A stretch of 15,060 nucleotides of DNA. Source: an uncultured Flavobacteriales bacterium. GTDB lineage: Bacteria; Bacteroidota; Bacteroidia; Flavobacteriales; Crocinitomicaceae. How positions within the stretch are numbered: the stretch's first letter is position 1; the number at the start of each line of letters is the position of its first letter. Of the stretch, positions 1-8,403 are shown piece by piece. The position numbers and the translations under genes were made by a program. Location of the stretch: assembly GCA_946886545.1 (NCBI GenBank), contig CAMPIU010000024.1, positions 1-15,060 on the forward strand. Direction: 5' to 3'. The notes under the pieces are model-generated. The model worked only from the letters and a program-made list of their open reading frames with translations, had not been told where the DNA came from and did no database searches.

Positions 1-995
1 AAGCCAGGTTGAATTTTCAATTCCTTTAATTGGGTGAGATTGAAAAAAGAGGAGGGAAGTCCATTTTCCAAACCACAGTATAACAGCTCAAACGATTCTA
101 TTGTATTTTGTTCCGGAATAGAGTCCGGGATTTGAAGATTTCTAAATTCCTGAAGTGAAATTTCTTTCAGTCCGGGAATGTGGAATAATTTCATAGGAAG
201 AACAAAAGAGTGTGCTCCTTTCTCAGTATACCAATCACTACTGGCAGATTGTGTTATTCTTATCTTTTTTAGGTGAGGAAGATCCGTGAAAAGGAAATTT
301 GGTAATGGTTTATTGGGAATTCCATTCAGCCAAAGTGATTCCAGATTTTTACAATCCCTTAAAGTATCCGGGACTCCGTTTTCTAATCCAAATACATAAG
401 ACAGCCGAATACCTCTAAGTTCCCGAAGTGATTTGGGAGCAGGGATGTGTGGGTTGTAATCGATTTTGAATGAGGTTTTGAAATCTTCAAAAGAATTGTA
501 GTCCGGAAGTAAAGTGAGCTGAATAGGATATCGGTCAGTTAATCCTTCAAATAAAATATATCCGCTAATAAATAGCGTGTCGACAGGTGAAAAGTGAATG
601 CCAATGTATCCTTCCAGGTAAATGCTGTCTTTCATCGAAACAGTTATTCCACCGTCATATCCGTTGTAATCATTACTTTTCAGATACTTGCCTCCTTTTG
701 TTGATTTCCAAATAAGTCCATTTTGTCCTTTTGAATAGTAGGCTTGTTTATTAACTTCTCTTATGAATAAACGCCCCATAATCTTTGGTTCAAAAGCCTG
801 ATAAATTGGATTTGTCTTGTATTTCTGGGTTACCGGTGTTGAGAGCGTTCCAATGAATTGAAGACCTGTAAATCTGGTTGAATAAAAAACTCCGTTTCCA
901 TTGAAAGGAAACTCTTTACAAAGGGCGGTATCAATTTCCTGGGAATTTGTAATGAATGAGATTAGTAACCCAACTAAAAATAAAAGGTGTTTCAT
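1..995 (-). CDS. Secreted leucine-rich-repeat protein, partial (3' end beyond the window)
   Basis: An open frame runs on the minus strand from an ATG at 993-995 to the left edge, 331 codons with no stop, so the C-terminus lies outside the window. The first 18 or so residues (MKHLLFLVGLLISFITNSQ) form a signal peptide ending in SQ, common in Bacteroidota exported proteins. Residues 20-185 match no family I recognise. From about residue 188 the chain shows irregular leucine-rich repeats, for example SLRELRGIRL, LPHLKKIRI, IPGLKEISL and LTQLKELKI, each about 22-24 residues apart. This suggests a surface or periplasmic binding protein; the ligand is unknown. The start lies 32 nt after the stop of the DUF2007 gene in the same direction, so the two are probably cotranscribed. 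A T9SS sorting domain might follow off the edge but cannot be seen. Confident as a gene, moderate on the LRR call. Confidence 0.85.
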   Translation of the reverse strand, partial: MKHLLFLVGLLISFITNSQEIDTALCKEFPFNGNGVFYSTRFTGLQFIGTLSTPVTQKYKTNPIYQAFEPKIMGRLFIREVNKQAYYSKGQNGLIWKSTKGGKYLKSNDYNGYDGGITVSMKDSIYLEGYIGIHFSPVDTLFISGYILFEGLTDRYPIQLTLLPDYNSFEDFKTSFKIDYNPHIPAPKSLRELRGIRLSYVFGLENGVPDTLRDCKNLESLWLNGIPNKPLPNFLFTDLPHLKKIRITQSASSDWYTEKGAHSFVLPMKLFHIPGLKEISLQEFRNLQIPDSIPEQNTIESFELLYCGLENGLPSSFFNLTQLKELKIQPG

Positions 996-1027
996 ATAAT
1001 GATTTGAGATTTTAATCAGGGTAAAAT

Positions 1028-1444
1028 TCATTTTTTTAATTGAAACTCATTCCCACATTCCAAACATTTGTAAACATTTTTGCGATAGAGCGGAAAAATG
1101 ACAAGGAGAAAAGAAATAATGGCTGAAATCACTGCGCCAACACTCTTCATTGATTTATATCCGGACTCAATTTTAGTGGATTGACATTTCGGACAAGCAA
1201 TGATTTGTTCATCATCTGTTGTGTATGGCGTTTCTTCCAGTTCTAAGACAATGTTTTTGGCATGTGACAGATCTTCTTCGTTGATCTTCAGTTTGATTCC
1301 TCCTACCAGATTGGAATACAAAGGGTTTACGGATACAATATTCTCATCAAACAGAAAACAGATGATCCCCTCGCTTTCCAATTTGATCTTTAGAATATGT
1401 GCATCAATGGAATTGTCAAATGTTTTGAAAGTTATCAGTCCCAT
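1028..1444 (-). CDS. DUF2007-domain protein with split zinc-ribbon and one membrane segment
   Basis: 138 aa. Residues 1-70 resemble the DUF2007 domain (called a putative prokaryotic signal-transducing domain): an FKTFDNSIDAHILKIKLES start with a later G-G-I-K-L core. Residues 84-87 are CPKC and 127-130 are CLEC followed by GNEF, together the two cysteine knuckles expected of a zinc ribbon. Between them, residues 102-120 form an uncharged hydrophobic stretch long enough to cross a membrane. The function is unknown; a small membrane-linked sensor or adaptor would be a guess. It is divergent from pyrH, 109 bp away, and sits 32 nt upstream of the LRR gene, with which it probably forms an operon. 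A near-match to the Bacteroidota -7 box (TAATTTAG, minus strand, 1463-1470) lies upstream, one base off TAnnTTTG. Confidence 0.85.
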   Translation of the reverse strand: MGLITFKTFDNSIDAHILKIKLESEGIICFLFDENIVSVNPLYSNLVGGIKLKINEEDLSHAKNIVLELEETPYTTDDEQIIACPKCQSTKIESGYKSMKSVGAVISAIISFLLVIFPLYRKNVYKCLECGNEFQLKK

Positions 1445-1525
1445 TCAGATTGGATTTGTGTTCTAAATTAGCGAATTATTCACCCACAAATCCCTTTTCC
1501 TTTTCCGAACTTCAAAGATTCCCAC

Positions 1526-1533
1526 TATATTTG
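1526..1533 (+). promoter_or_regulatory. Probable -7 box of the pyrH promoter
   Basis: TATATTTG matches the Bacteroidota housekeeping -7 consensus TAnnTTTG exactly, 20 nt before the pyrH ATG. The -33 TTTG element is not clear at the expected distance (the region reads TTTTCCG), so the call rests on the -7 box and position. Confidence 0.55.
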
Positions 1534-1553
1534 CGCAACTTCTTTCAATAATT

Positions 1554-2261
1554 ATGAAATACCGTCGAATTCTGCTCAAATTAAGTGGTGAGTCCCTTAT
1601 GGGAGACAAACAATTTGGAATTGATAACAAAAGACTTAGTGCTTACGCTAAGCAAATCAAGGAAATTCATGATATGGGAGCGGAAGTGGCAATCGTGATC
1701 GGTGGTGGAAACATTTTCCGCGGTGTTCAGGCTGAAGAGGGTGGAATGGACCGGACGCATGGAGATTACATGGGAATGTTGGCAACAATGATCAATTCCA
1801 TGGCACTTCAGTCGGCATTGGAATCTGCGGGTCTTCAAACACGACTTCAATCCGCTATTGAAATGAAGGAAATTTCAGAACCTTACGTTAGAAGAAGAGC
1901 TGTGAGACATTTGGAAAAAGGTCGTGTAGTCATTTTCGGAGCAGGAACCGGTAATCCTTATTTTACGACAGATTCTGCTGCTTCACTTAGAGCAATTGAA
2001 ATCAATGCAGATGTGATTCTGAAAGGAACACGCGTAGACGGAATTTATACGGCAGATCCGGAAAAGGATCCGACGGCTACTAAGTTTGATGTGATCACTT
2101 TTGAAGATGCATACAGCAGAGGGTTGAAAGTTATGGATATGACTGCTTTTACACTTTGCATGGAAAACGATTTGCCTATTATTGTTTTCGATATGGACAC
2201 TCCGGGAAATCTGAAACGATTAATGGAAGGCGAACAAGTAGGAACAATTGTAAGAAATTAA
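1554..2261 (+). CDS. pyrH: UMP kinase
   Basis: 235 aa, the normal length for bacterial UMP kinase of the amino-acid-kinase fold, a cytosolic hexamer that phosphorylates UMP to UDP with ATP in pyrimidine nucleotide synthesis. Visible hallmarks are the N-terminal KLSGESLMG (residues 9-17), the GGGNIFRG phosphate loop (50-57), [16 protein letters not shown] (71-86), [13 protein letters not shown] (131-143), which contacts UMP, and VDGIYTADP (161-169) near the ATP site. The start ATG gives the standard [13 protein letters not shown] beginning. frr follows 27 nt later; pyrH-frr is a very widely conserved pair that couples nucleotide supply with translation genes. UMP kinases are usually inhibited by UTP, but nothing in the sequence shows this directly. 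No anomalies seen. Confidence 0.98.
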   Translation: MKYRRILLKLSGESLMGDKQFGIDNKRLSAYAKQIKEIHDMGAEVAIVIGGGNIFRGVQAEEGGMDRTHGDYMGMLATMINSMALQSALESAGLQTRLQSAIEMKEISEPYVRRRAVRHLEKGRVVIFGAGTGNPYFTTDSAASLRAIEINADVILKGTRVDGIYTADPEKDPTATKFDVITFEDAYSRGLKVMDMTAFTLCMENDLPIIVFDMDTPGNLKRLMEGEQVGTIVRN

Positions 2262-2288
2262 TAGGGATAGATTCAATTTAAATAAATT

Positions 2289-2852
2289 ATGACCGAAGAG
2301 TTAGAACTAATTTATGATGATCTGAAGTCATCAAATGCTAAATCATTAGATCACTTAGAAAATGAATTGACTAAGGTAAGAGCGGGTAAGGCAACACCAT
2401 CCATGCTTTCAGGAGTAATGGTAGATTATTATGGTTCTCCCACTCCGATTCAGCAGGTTGGAAATATTAATTCCATGGACGCTCGTACATTGACTGTTCA
2501 GGCATTTGAAAAATCCATGCTGAATGAGATCGCAAAAGGGATCATGAATGCAAATTTGGGCTTGAATCCGCAAAATAACGGAGAGCAGTTAATCATTCAA
2601 ATTCCACTCCTTACAGAAGAGCGCAGACGCGACTTGGTTAAGAAAGCAAAAGCGGAGGGCGAACATGCAAAAGTTGGAATCAGAAACAATCGCAAGGATT
2701 CTTTGGATATGGTTAAAAGCCTCAAAGCTGAAGGACTTTCTGAAGATATGGTCAAAGACGCAGAAAATGAAATCCAGAATTTGACCAATCTGTTCATCAA
2801 GAAAGTAGATGACTTGGTAGATTTGAAAGAAAAAGATATAATGACTATCTAA
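2289..2852 (+). CDS. frr: Ribosome recycling factor
   Basis: 187 aa, full length for the family (about 185). With EF-G it splits post-termination 70S ribosomes into subunits in the cytosol. Conserved blocks are visible: LTKVRAGKATPSML (27-40), YYGSPTPIQQV (47-57), the IPLLTEERRRDLVKKAK segment (105-121) and AKVGIRNNRKDSLD (127-140), followed by the long C-terminal helix of the three-helix bundle. It lies 27 nt downstream of pyrH and one base upstream of a lipoprotein gene, so all three are likely one transcript. No separate promoter for frr was seen. Confidence 0.98.
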   Translation: MTEELELIYDDLKSSNAKSLDHLENELTKVRAGKATPSMLSGVMVDYYGSPTPIQQVGNINSMDARTLTVQAFEKSMLNEIAKGIMNANLGLNPQNNGEQLIIQIPLLTEERRRDLVKKAKAEGEHAKVGIRNNRKDSLDMVKSLKAEGLSEDMVKDAENEIQNLTNLFIKKVDDLVDLKEKDIMTI

Positions 2853-2853
2853 A

Positions 2854-3219
2854 ATGCGTACCATTTTATTGATCTCTTCACTTTTCTTCTTTTTTTCCTG
2901 TGCGAAACAACGAATAGCAAATCGCCTGGAAGGAAGATGGAAATACACAAAGATGCTGATGAACAATGGAGAATATATTGAGCATTCGGAAGTTTATGAA
3001 TTTACAGGGGGAGATAAGGATGAGGAATCCGGTCTCCCTTTTGTAATTTATGGTCAGGATACCACGCAATGGACTTATCGCATAGTCAAAAAAAATGTGA
3101 TTCAGGTAAAAGATGCTTTGACCAATAATGAGATTGATTGGTTAATAGAAGATATGGATGACAATTCCTTGGTTTTCCGTTTAGCTGAAGGAGTCGTGTT
3201 TATGGAGAAAGAGAATTAA
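2854..3219 (+). CDS. Small lipocalin-like lipoprotein
   Basis: 121 aa. The N-terminus MRTILLISSLFFFFSC is a lipoprotein leader with the lipidated cysteine at residue 16. The mature part opens with LEGRWKYTKML and continues as alternating strands (VYEFTGG, TQWTYRIVKKNVIQV, SLVFRLAEGVVFME), the layout of the small lipocalin-like domains common in Bacteroidota lipoproteins. No ligand or function can be assigned. The ATG comes one base after the frr stop codon, so translation is probably coupled to frr and transcription comes from the pyrH promoter. It converges on the helicase gene with a 73-bp gap. The gene is certain in my view; the lipocalin label is moderate. Confidence 0.85.
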   Translation: MRTILLISSLFFFFSCAKQRIANRLEGRWKYTKMLMNNGEYIEHSEVYEFTGGDKDEESGLPFVIYGQDTTQWTYRIVKKNVIQVKDALTNNEIDWLIEDMDDNSLVFRLAEGVVFMEKEN

Positions 3220-3257
3220 ATAGGTTTAAGCCTGTTTCGCTTGCTATCACTTGGCTA

Positions 3258-3273
3258 ATAGACACATGTCTAT
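3258..3273. repeat. Short palindrome between convergent genes
   Basis: ATAGACA-CA-TGTCTAT is a perfect 7-bp inverted repeat with a 2-nt centre, in the 73-bp gap between the converging lipoprotein and helicase genes. It could be part of a bidirectional terminator, but neither side is followed by a proper T-run, so I list it only as a palindrome. Confidence 0.35.
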
Positions 3274-3292
3274 GCATATTTTGAATGGTAAT

Positions 3293-6200
3293 TCATACAA
3301 TTCCTGAGGAAACATCCATCAATCCAACACCCCCGGTGTAATACAAATACCCCTTAATATTCACCATCCCGATTTCTTGCAATACTGTCATATAATCTTG
3401 TACCTGCTTTTCATGTTTGGCGCTTTTCTCACCTGTTTTAAAATCGATGACAACCGTTTGCTGATCGGAAACAATGAGTTTGTCGGGCCGCAATCTTGTT
3501 TTGGAATCGAAGATCAATGTGCGCTCATTGAGGTGTTTTCCACCTTGAAATAATCCTACCAAAAGATGATTATCAAAAGCCTCTTCCAAAAGCTTGACTA
3601 AAATCTCTTCAAAGTCTTGTTCGATGTCCCCTTTCAGAAGTCCGGTTCTCAAAGCAGAAAAAGCGGTTTCACTGGAATGCGATTTTTCCATGATGAAGTG
3701 AAATTGTTTCCCAATCCGCTGAGCAGTTGTCAGGCTGTCTTCTTCCTGTTCTTTTGTAGACTGGATACTGATTTCAGGAAACCACAAAAAGTTTTGGATC
3801 GATTGCGGACTGTAATCGGTTGAATGCTTTCTGAAATGATGTTTGATTTCGGGAGCTTCACCGAATTTCAAATGAAGTGCATCTTCTTCATAGGCATCGG
3901 AGAACAGGTTCTTGAAGATCGTATTGAATTTTTCATAGAAACTATTGCGGGATCCTTTTAAATTGATGGCATATAGTCGATCTTGAGGCCGGGTAAAAGC
4001 TACATAAAGCAAGTTAATGGCGTCCATCTTCTGTGCAGCGTCTTCTTTGTCTGCCTCAATTTGAATGGCTGGAATTGCCGTTTCAAATTTGCTCATTTTC
4101 GTTTCTACCACGTGTTCATTGATCTCCATTAAATAGGAGTCGTTGTTATTTCCTTCATTGAAAAAATTGAATGACGGAATAATCACAACCGGAAACTCCA
4201 ATCCTTTCGATTTGTGAGCGGTCATGATTTGAATGGCTTGTTCGTTTTCAGAGAGCTGAACACTGAATTTACCCTCATTTTTTTCATAATAATTGATGAA
4301 CTCCATTAAATCAGGGCCGTTCGACATGTCAAACTGGTAAGCCAGATCCAACAGCTGTTGTAAATACGTGTTTTCTATCGGATCTAATTCCACCAACATC
4401 AGAAAATCAACCAGCAAAGAATAAATATTCTGAAAGCTCGCATCCAGGAAATCTGCATTCAATCTGCTGTTTTCAAAGAAAAGTTGCTCGGAGAAATAAA
4501 CCGTTCTATCCGCATCATTTGTCCGGAAACAATTTCCATAGGTTCCAAAGGCATCTTTCTTTTCCAGGATTTCAAAATAGAAATAGGCGAATTGCATTGC
4601 GCGCTGAAAATCAAAACGATTGACTTTCCATTTACAATAACAAATTGCAAGCTGGACAAACTGATCACTGTTGACCAGTAATGAGTCAGAAGAAACAATT
4701 TGATAACCTTTGGATTTCAAGAAGTTTGCATATTGATTGCAGTCGCGTTTTTTTCTGCCAAGAACACAAATTTCATAGGGTTTGTAACCATCTGCAATGC
4801 ATTGCTCTACCCAAAGGAGCAACTGGTTATTGGTGAATTTAGTTGTATCGATATTTTTCTGAGGATTCAGAATCATTTCTACATACCCACCTTTTTTGCC
4901 TTTGGGATTTTGTTTGAGGTGCTTGTAAAATTCCTGACCACTTTCGGGCATAAATTGCAATAATTCCTCGAAGAACTGATTGTTGAAGTTTACGATTTCT
5001 TCGGCAGATCGCCAATTGTCTTCGAGACCTTCTACAGTTCCCATTTTCTGGAAAAAAAGCGAACGTTGTGCAATGGAAGGTTCTTCTTCCGGGTTGTAAA
5101 TTGCGGGTAAAGCGATAAATTGTTCGGCTACTCCGTTCTTGAAACGATAAATGGATTGCTTAGGATCACCTACAATAAAGTTAAAATAGTTTCCTCCGAG
5201 GGAATTATGAATCAGGGGAACAATATTAAGCCATTGGAGCCGTGAAGTATCCTGGAATTCATCGAGAAAGAAGTGATTGAACCTGGAACCCAAGCGTTCA
5301 TATATAAACGGAGCGTCTTCGTTTTGAACCAACTCGGCAACCAGCTTATTAAATTCACTTACACGGATAATGGATTCCTTATTCCGGATCTCATCCATGC
5401 TCAAAGCCAGTTCTTTTAGAATAGCAAGTAAATGAAATTGCTGGATCTTAAAATCCAATTCAATCCAATGGGCACTTTTTTCTGCAACAAACTGAAGAAA
5501 TTTCAGGTAAGCGTTTGAAAATGCTGTTTCTTTTCCTTCCTCAATGGTCTTAATGATATTTGCATAATTGGCATCAGTCCGTTTGCTTTCTTTCAGGAAA
5601 AAGATCAGTTCGGGATTCAACTGCAGGTTGAAAATAATAGGTTTGAAAGTGGTCGACTTTCCGGCAAAGACGTTGGCGTCAACCCCCGTGTCCAAAAGCA
5701 ATCGATTCAGTGAATTCAATCGGGCAGTTAACTCTTCTTTTTCAGCTTTGAACTGCAATTTCCAAAGATCCAGCTGTTCTTTTTTAAAGTCGGTTTTGGT
5801 AAGTGTTTTAATGATTTGAAAATAACCCTCGTTGGTCAGTACTTTGGCTTTCGTTAGAAGGATTTTTTTTAGGTTCCAGTCATTTTCCTCTTCCAGGTTT
5901 GATTTCGCGAAATTCAACGCAAGCTGGTATAGTTTTGTTTGATTTTTTGCATCAATATTGCTAAGCAATTCGTCAATCGCTTTTTCAAGAATGAGAGTAT
6001 CATCCAATGAAATTTCAAAGTTTTCGGGTAAATCCAAATCTCTGGCAAATGAACGGATCAGCTTCAGGTTGAACTTATCAATGGTCATCACATTGAAATC
6101 TTCGTATTGATGCAGGATTTTTCGAAGTACCAAGCGGGCCTTTTTCTGAGTTACCTCCGGAGTTGTACCCACGAAACGGGAGATTTCTTCCAAATACGAT

Positions 6201-6430
6201 TTAGCTTCCTCTTTTCCATTTGCAAGTTTATCCAAATCACTCATAATCCGTGACTTCATTTCAATACTTGCCTTATTGGTAAAGGTCATTGCCATGATCT
6301 GATTGATCTCGGCTCTGTTTTCATTTTCAGATAAGAGCAAGCGCAGGTAATTGCGCACCAAATTGTACGTTTTACCACTTCCGGCAGAGGCGTTTACAAT
6401 CAAAAATGGCTTACTCACATCCGAATTCAT
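3293..6430 (-). CDS. AddA/RecB-type UvrD-family helicase with C-terminal PD-(D/E)XK nuclease
   Basis: 1045 aa from the ATG at 6428-6430; an in-frame TTG at 6437-6439 would add three residues (numbers below count from TTG). All superfamily 1 helicase motifs are present: Walker A NASAGSGKT (16-24), Ia MTFTNKASIEMK (51-62), II DEFQDTS (393-399), III GDPKQSIYRF (424-433), IV NWRS (475-478), V TAHKSKGLEFP (740-750) and VI YVAFTRPQDRLY (812-823). The C-terminus carries an AddA/RecB-like nuclease: G910 and H914, D986 in RPDK, D999/K1001 in VIDFKTG, and QVQDY (1012-1016), so the nuclease looks intact. Expected role: processing of double-strand DNA ends before RecA recombination. The usual AddB partner is not adjacent: the upstream neighbour is divergent and the downstream one convergent. 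A TAATTTCG near-match to the -7 box precedes it on the minus strand. Sure of the superfamily, fairly sure of the AddA-like label. Confidence 0.92.
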   Translation of the reverse strand: MNSDVSKPFLIVNASAGSGKTYNLVRNYLRLLLSENENRAEINQIMAMTFTNKASIEMKSRIMSDLDKLANGKEEAKSYLEEISRFVGTTPEVTQKKARLVLRKILHQYEDFNVMTIDKFNLKLIRSFARDLDLPENFEISLDDTLILEKAIDELLSNIDAKNQTKLYQLALNFAKSNLEEENDWNLKKILLTKAKVLTNEGYFQIIKTLTKTDFKKEQLDLWKLQFKAEKEELTARLNSLNRLLLDTGVDANVFAGKSTTFKPIIFNLQLNPELIFFLKESKRTDANYANIIKTIEEGKETAFSNAYLKFLQFVAEKSAHWIELDFKIQQFHLLAILKELALSMDEIRNKESIIRVSEFNKLVAELVQNEDAPFIYERLGSRFNHFFLDEFQDTSRLQWLNIVPLIHNSLGGNYFNFIVGDPKQSIYRFKNGVAEQFIALPAIYNPEEEPSIAQRSLFFQKMGTVEGLEDNWRSAEEIVNFNNQFFEELLQFMPESGQEFYKHLKQNPKGKKGGYVEMILNPQKNIDTTKFTNNQLLLWVEQCIADGYKPYEICVLGRKKRDCNQYANFLKSKGYQIVSSDSLLVNSDQFVQLAICYCKWKVNRFDFQRAMQFAYFYFEILEKKDAFGTYGNCFRTNDADRTVYFSEQLFFENSRLNADFLDASFQNIYSLLVDFLMLVELDPIENTYLQQLLDLAYQFDMSNGPDLMEFINYYEKNEGKFSVQLSENEQAIQIMTAHKSKGLEFPVVIIPSFNFFNEGNNNDSYLMEINEHVVETKMSKFETAIPAIQIEADKEDAAQKMDAINLLYVAFTRPQDRLYAINLKGSRNSFYEKFNTIFKNLFSDAYEEDALHLKFGEAPEIKHHFRKHSTDYSPQSIQNFLWFPEISIQSTKEQEEDSLTTAQRIGKQFHFIMEKSHSSETAFSALRTGLLKGDIEQDFEEILVKLLEEAFDNHLLVGLFQGGKHLNERTLIFDSKTRLRPDKLIVSDQQTVVIDFKTGEKSAKHEKQVQDYMTVLQEIGMVNIKGYLYYTGGVGLMDVSSGIV

Positions 6431-6513
6431 ACCGATCAATCAATAATACCTCGAAATTACCTAAAATCCTTTGGACGACTTCTGTATTTTTAGGAATTCT
6501 CTGAGCATTGTTA

Positions 6514-6521
6514 TAAATTTG
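6514..6521 (+). promoter_or_regulatory. Probable -7 box of the MbnP/MbnH-like operon promoter
   Basis: TAAATTTG fits TAnnTTTG exactly and ends 13 nt before the ATG at 6535, implying a very short leader. The -33 region (TTTTTAG around 6487-6493) is only a weak match. Confidence 0.55.
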
Positions 6522-6534
6522 GTAAAACAACTGA

Positions 6535-7287
6535 ATGAAACATTTTCCGATTCTTGCGTTGCTTGCTCTCGTTGCCTTATTTTCCTGTAAAAGAAAGGAG
6601 AACGGTACAATTGATACACCATCTGTTCAGCAAAGCAAGTTATCTTTGAAACCCATGTTCGGTAATGAAATCCTGCAGTTAGATTCCGTTTATACAATGA
6701 GTAATGGTTTTCAAATTCAATTTGTTGATTTGAGAGCTTATTTTACAAACATCCAAGCAGGTGGAAGCACATTGAAAAATGCGGCATTATTCGATTATAG
6801 ATTAACACAGTCCCTTATTTTTCAAGCAAACCAGGTTGTTTCAAATCCGTCCTCCATTCAATTTGGAATAGGTGTGCCAAGTTCAATTAATCACAATGAT
6901 CCAAGTCTTTTTCCTTCAACAAACCCTTTGAATATTGCTATTGCGAACGACATGCATTGGGATTGGAATCCGGGCTACATTTTTTTTAAAGTTGAAGCAA
7001 AAGTGGATACGATTGTTGATGGAATAACTAATTGCAATCATAACTTGATATACCACGTTGGGACAGATGATTATTTTACAGACAAAACAGTTACTAATCT
7101 CAGCTGGTCAGCAGTAACCTCTAATGTAAGTGAAGCCTGGTTGAAAATCGACATGAAAAATTTCTTCGAGAATAGTGCAAGCCCGATTGATGTGAAAACA
7201 GAATTTACTACTCATAGCATGGCTTCTCAAAACGCATTAACAGAGAAGGCGAGACAAAACTTTGCAACATCCATTAGTGCATTATGA
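6535..7287 (+). CDS. MbnP-like copper-binding family lipoprotein
   Basis: 250 aa. The leader MKHFPILALLALVALFSC ends in a lipobox with Cys18, so the protein should be a lipoprotein of the cell envelope. The body matches the MbnP family: a strand FQIQFVDLRAYFTNI (59-73), then HNDPSLFP (120-127), NPLNIAIANDMHWDWNPGY (130-148), and LIYHVG (171-176). In the studied methanotroph pair, the di-haem enzyme MbnH converts a Trp of MbnP to kynurenine, and this enables copper binding. Candidate ligands or modified residues here are His120, His141, Trp142, Trp144, Cys167, His169 and His174; which ones apply cannot be told by eye. The stop overlaps the start of the MbnH-like gene by 4 nt (ATGA), supporting joint expression and action. 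No methanobactin precursor or TonB receptor is beside it. Confidence 0.85.
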   Translation: MKHFPILALLALVALFSCKRKENGTIDTPSVQQSKLSLKPMFGNEILQLDSVYTMSNGFQIQFVDLRAYFTNIQAGGSTLKNAALFDYRLTQSLIFQANQVVSNPSSIQFGIGVPSSINHNDPSLFPSTNPLNIAIANDMHWDWNPGYIFFKVEAKVDTIVDGITNCNHNLIYHVGTDDYFTDKTVTNLSWSAVTSNVSEAWLKIDMKNFFENSASPIDVKTEFTTHSMASQNALTEKARQNFATSISAL

Positions 7288-8363
7288 ATCGGTTCTTGAT
7301 TGGAATATTGTCTTTACTGATTATTTTTCTGGCTTGTACCAAGGAAAAGGTCGGGTATGATCCAACTCCATACACGCTTAAAATTCCCAGTCATTTCCCA
7401 CAAATGAACATTCCTTCGGATAATCCCATGACGGAAGAAGGGGTTTTGTTGGGAAGAATGCTTTTTTATGAAGAACGATTGTCCTTAGATCACACCATTT
7501 CCTGCGGGTCTTGCCATGCTCCTGATGCTTCATTTTCCGATGCGAATCAATTTTCCCAAGGAGTTAACGGAACCTTAGGAGTAAGAAATGCAATGGCTTT
7601 GGTTAATTTGGGTTGGCAAACCAGTTTTTTTTGGGATGGAAGAGCACATACCCTGGAGGAGCAAATTTTGGAACCTGTTCCGAATCCTGTTGAAATGCAT
7701 TTGCAATGGAAAGATGCTGTTTCGCGCCTGAAAGCAGATGGTATTTACCGCAATCAATTTTATAGAGCTTTCGGAGTGGTTGACTTCGACTCAACCCATG
7801 TTGCAAAAGCGCTTGCTCAGTTTTTACGGACCATGATCTCAGGCGAATCAAAGTATGACGTGATGTACAAGTTTGCGAATAATATTCCGCTTAATTCAAG
7901 CGAATTGGCGATCAAAAACTCCGTCACATCAGAAGAGTGGGCCGGATTTGATTTATTCAAAAGTTTAAATGGAGCAGACTGTTTTCATTGTCATAACGGA
8001 ACATTGATGCAGGTCCAGAAATTTTCAAATAATGGCTTAGATGCCGTTTTTTCAGATCTTGGAAGAGGAGCGGTTACAAATAATCCGAACGACAATGGGA
8101 AGTTTAAAGTTCCGTCTCTTCGAAATATTGCACTTTCAGCACCGTATATGCACGATGGAAGATTTGCAACACTGGATGATGTAATTGAACACTATTCAAC
8201 TGGAATTCAGCATTCCGGAACGATAGATCCTCTAATAGAATTTGCAAGTCAAGGCGGGGTTCAGTTGGATCCGGGGCAACGTAATCAGCTGAAAGCCTTT
8301 TTATTAACGTTAACAGATCCTAATTTTGTAACTAATCCTGACTTTAAACCGTTAAACCCTTAA
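7284..8363 (+). CDS. MbnH-like di-haem cytochrome c peroxidase family lipoprotein
   Basis: 359 aa. MNRFLIGILSLLIIFLAC is a lipoprotein leader with Cys18. Two haem c sites are present: CGSCH (74-78) and CFHCH (233-237). Between them lies FWDGR with Trp117, matching the tryptophan placed between the haems in CcpA and MauG-type enzymes. SAPYMHDGRF (285-294) is the family's C-terminal motif supplying a residue near the second haem. Members either reduce H2O2 with cytochrome electrons or, as in MauG and MbnH, use high-valent haem to modify a protein partner. The 4-nt overlap with the MbnP-like gene favours the MbnH role. Whether the second haem has a Met or Tyr ligand, which would separate the two roles, cannot be settled from sequence alone. 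It shares the promoter upstream of 6535. Confidence 0.92.
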   Translation: MNRFLIGILSLLIIFLACTKEKVGYDPTPYTLKIPSHFPQMNIPSDNPMTEEGVLLGRMLFYEERLSLDHTISCGSCHAPDASFSDANQFSQGVNGTLGVRNAMALVNLGWQTSFFWDGRAHTLEEQILEPVPNPVEMHLQWKDAVSRLKADGIYRNQFYRAFGVVDFDSTHVAKALAQFLRTMISGESKYDVMYKFANNIPLNSSELAIKNSVTSEEWAGFDLFKSLNGADCFHCHNGTLMQVQKFSNNGLDAVFSDLGRGAVTNNPNDNGKFKVPSLRNIALSAPYMHDGRFATLDDVIEHYSTGIQHSGTIDPLIEFASQGGVQLDPGQRNQLKAFLLTLTDPNFVTNPDFKPLNP

Positions 8364-8383
8364 CGAGTAAGTCTAATTGTTAG

Positions 8384-8391
8384 TACATTTG
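8384..8391 (+). promoter_or_regulatory. Probable -7 box for the 8404 gene
   Basis: TACATTTG matches TAnnTTTG exactly, 12 nt before the ATG at 8404. It lies inside the frame extension that would begin at TTG 8377, which argues that translation starts at the ATG. No clear -33 element was found. Confidence 0.55.
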
Positions 8392-8403
8392 TATACAAGT
8401 GAT

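Noticed and set aside
2589..2966. 125-aa open frame antisense to frr and the lipoprotein
   Set aside because: Both plus-strand genes are clearly real; the antisense frame shows no family features.
4459..4963. Open frames of 65-87 aa on both strands within the helicase gene
   Set aside because: They are covered by a helicase frame with all catalytic motifs; composition is that of shadow frames.
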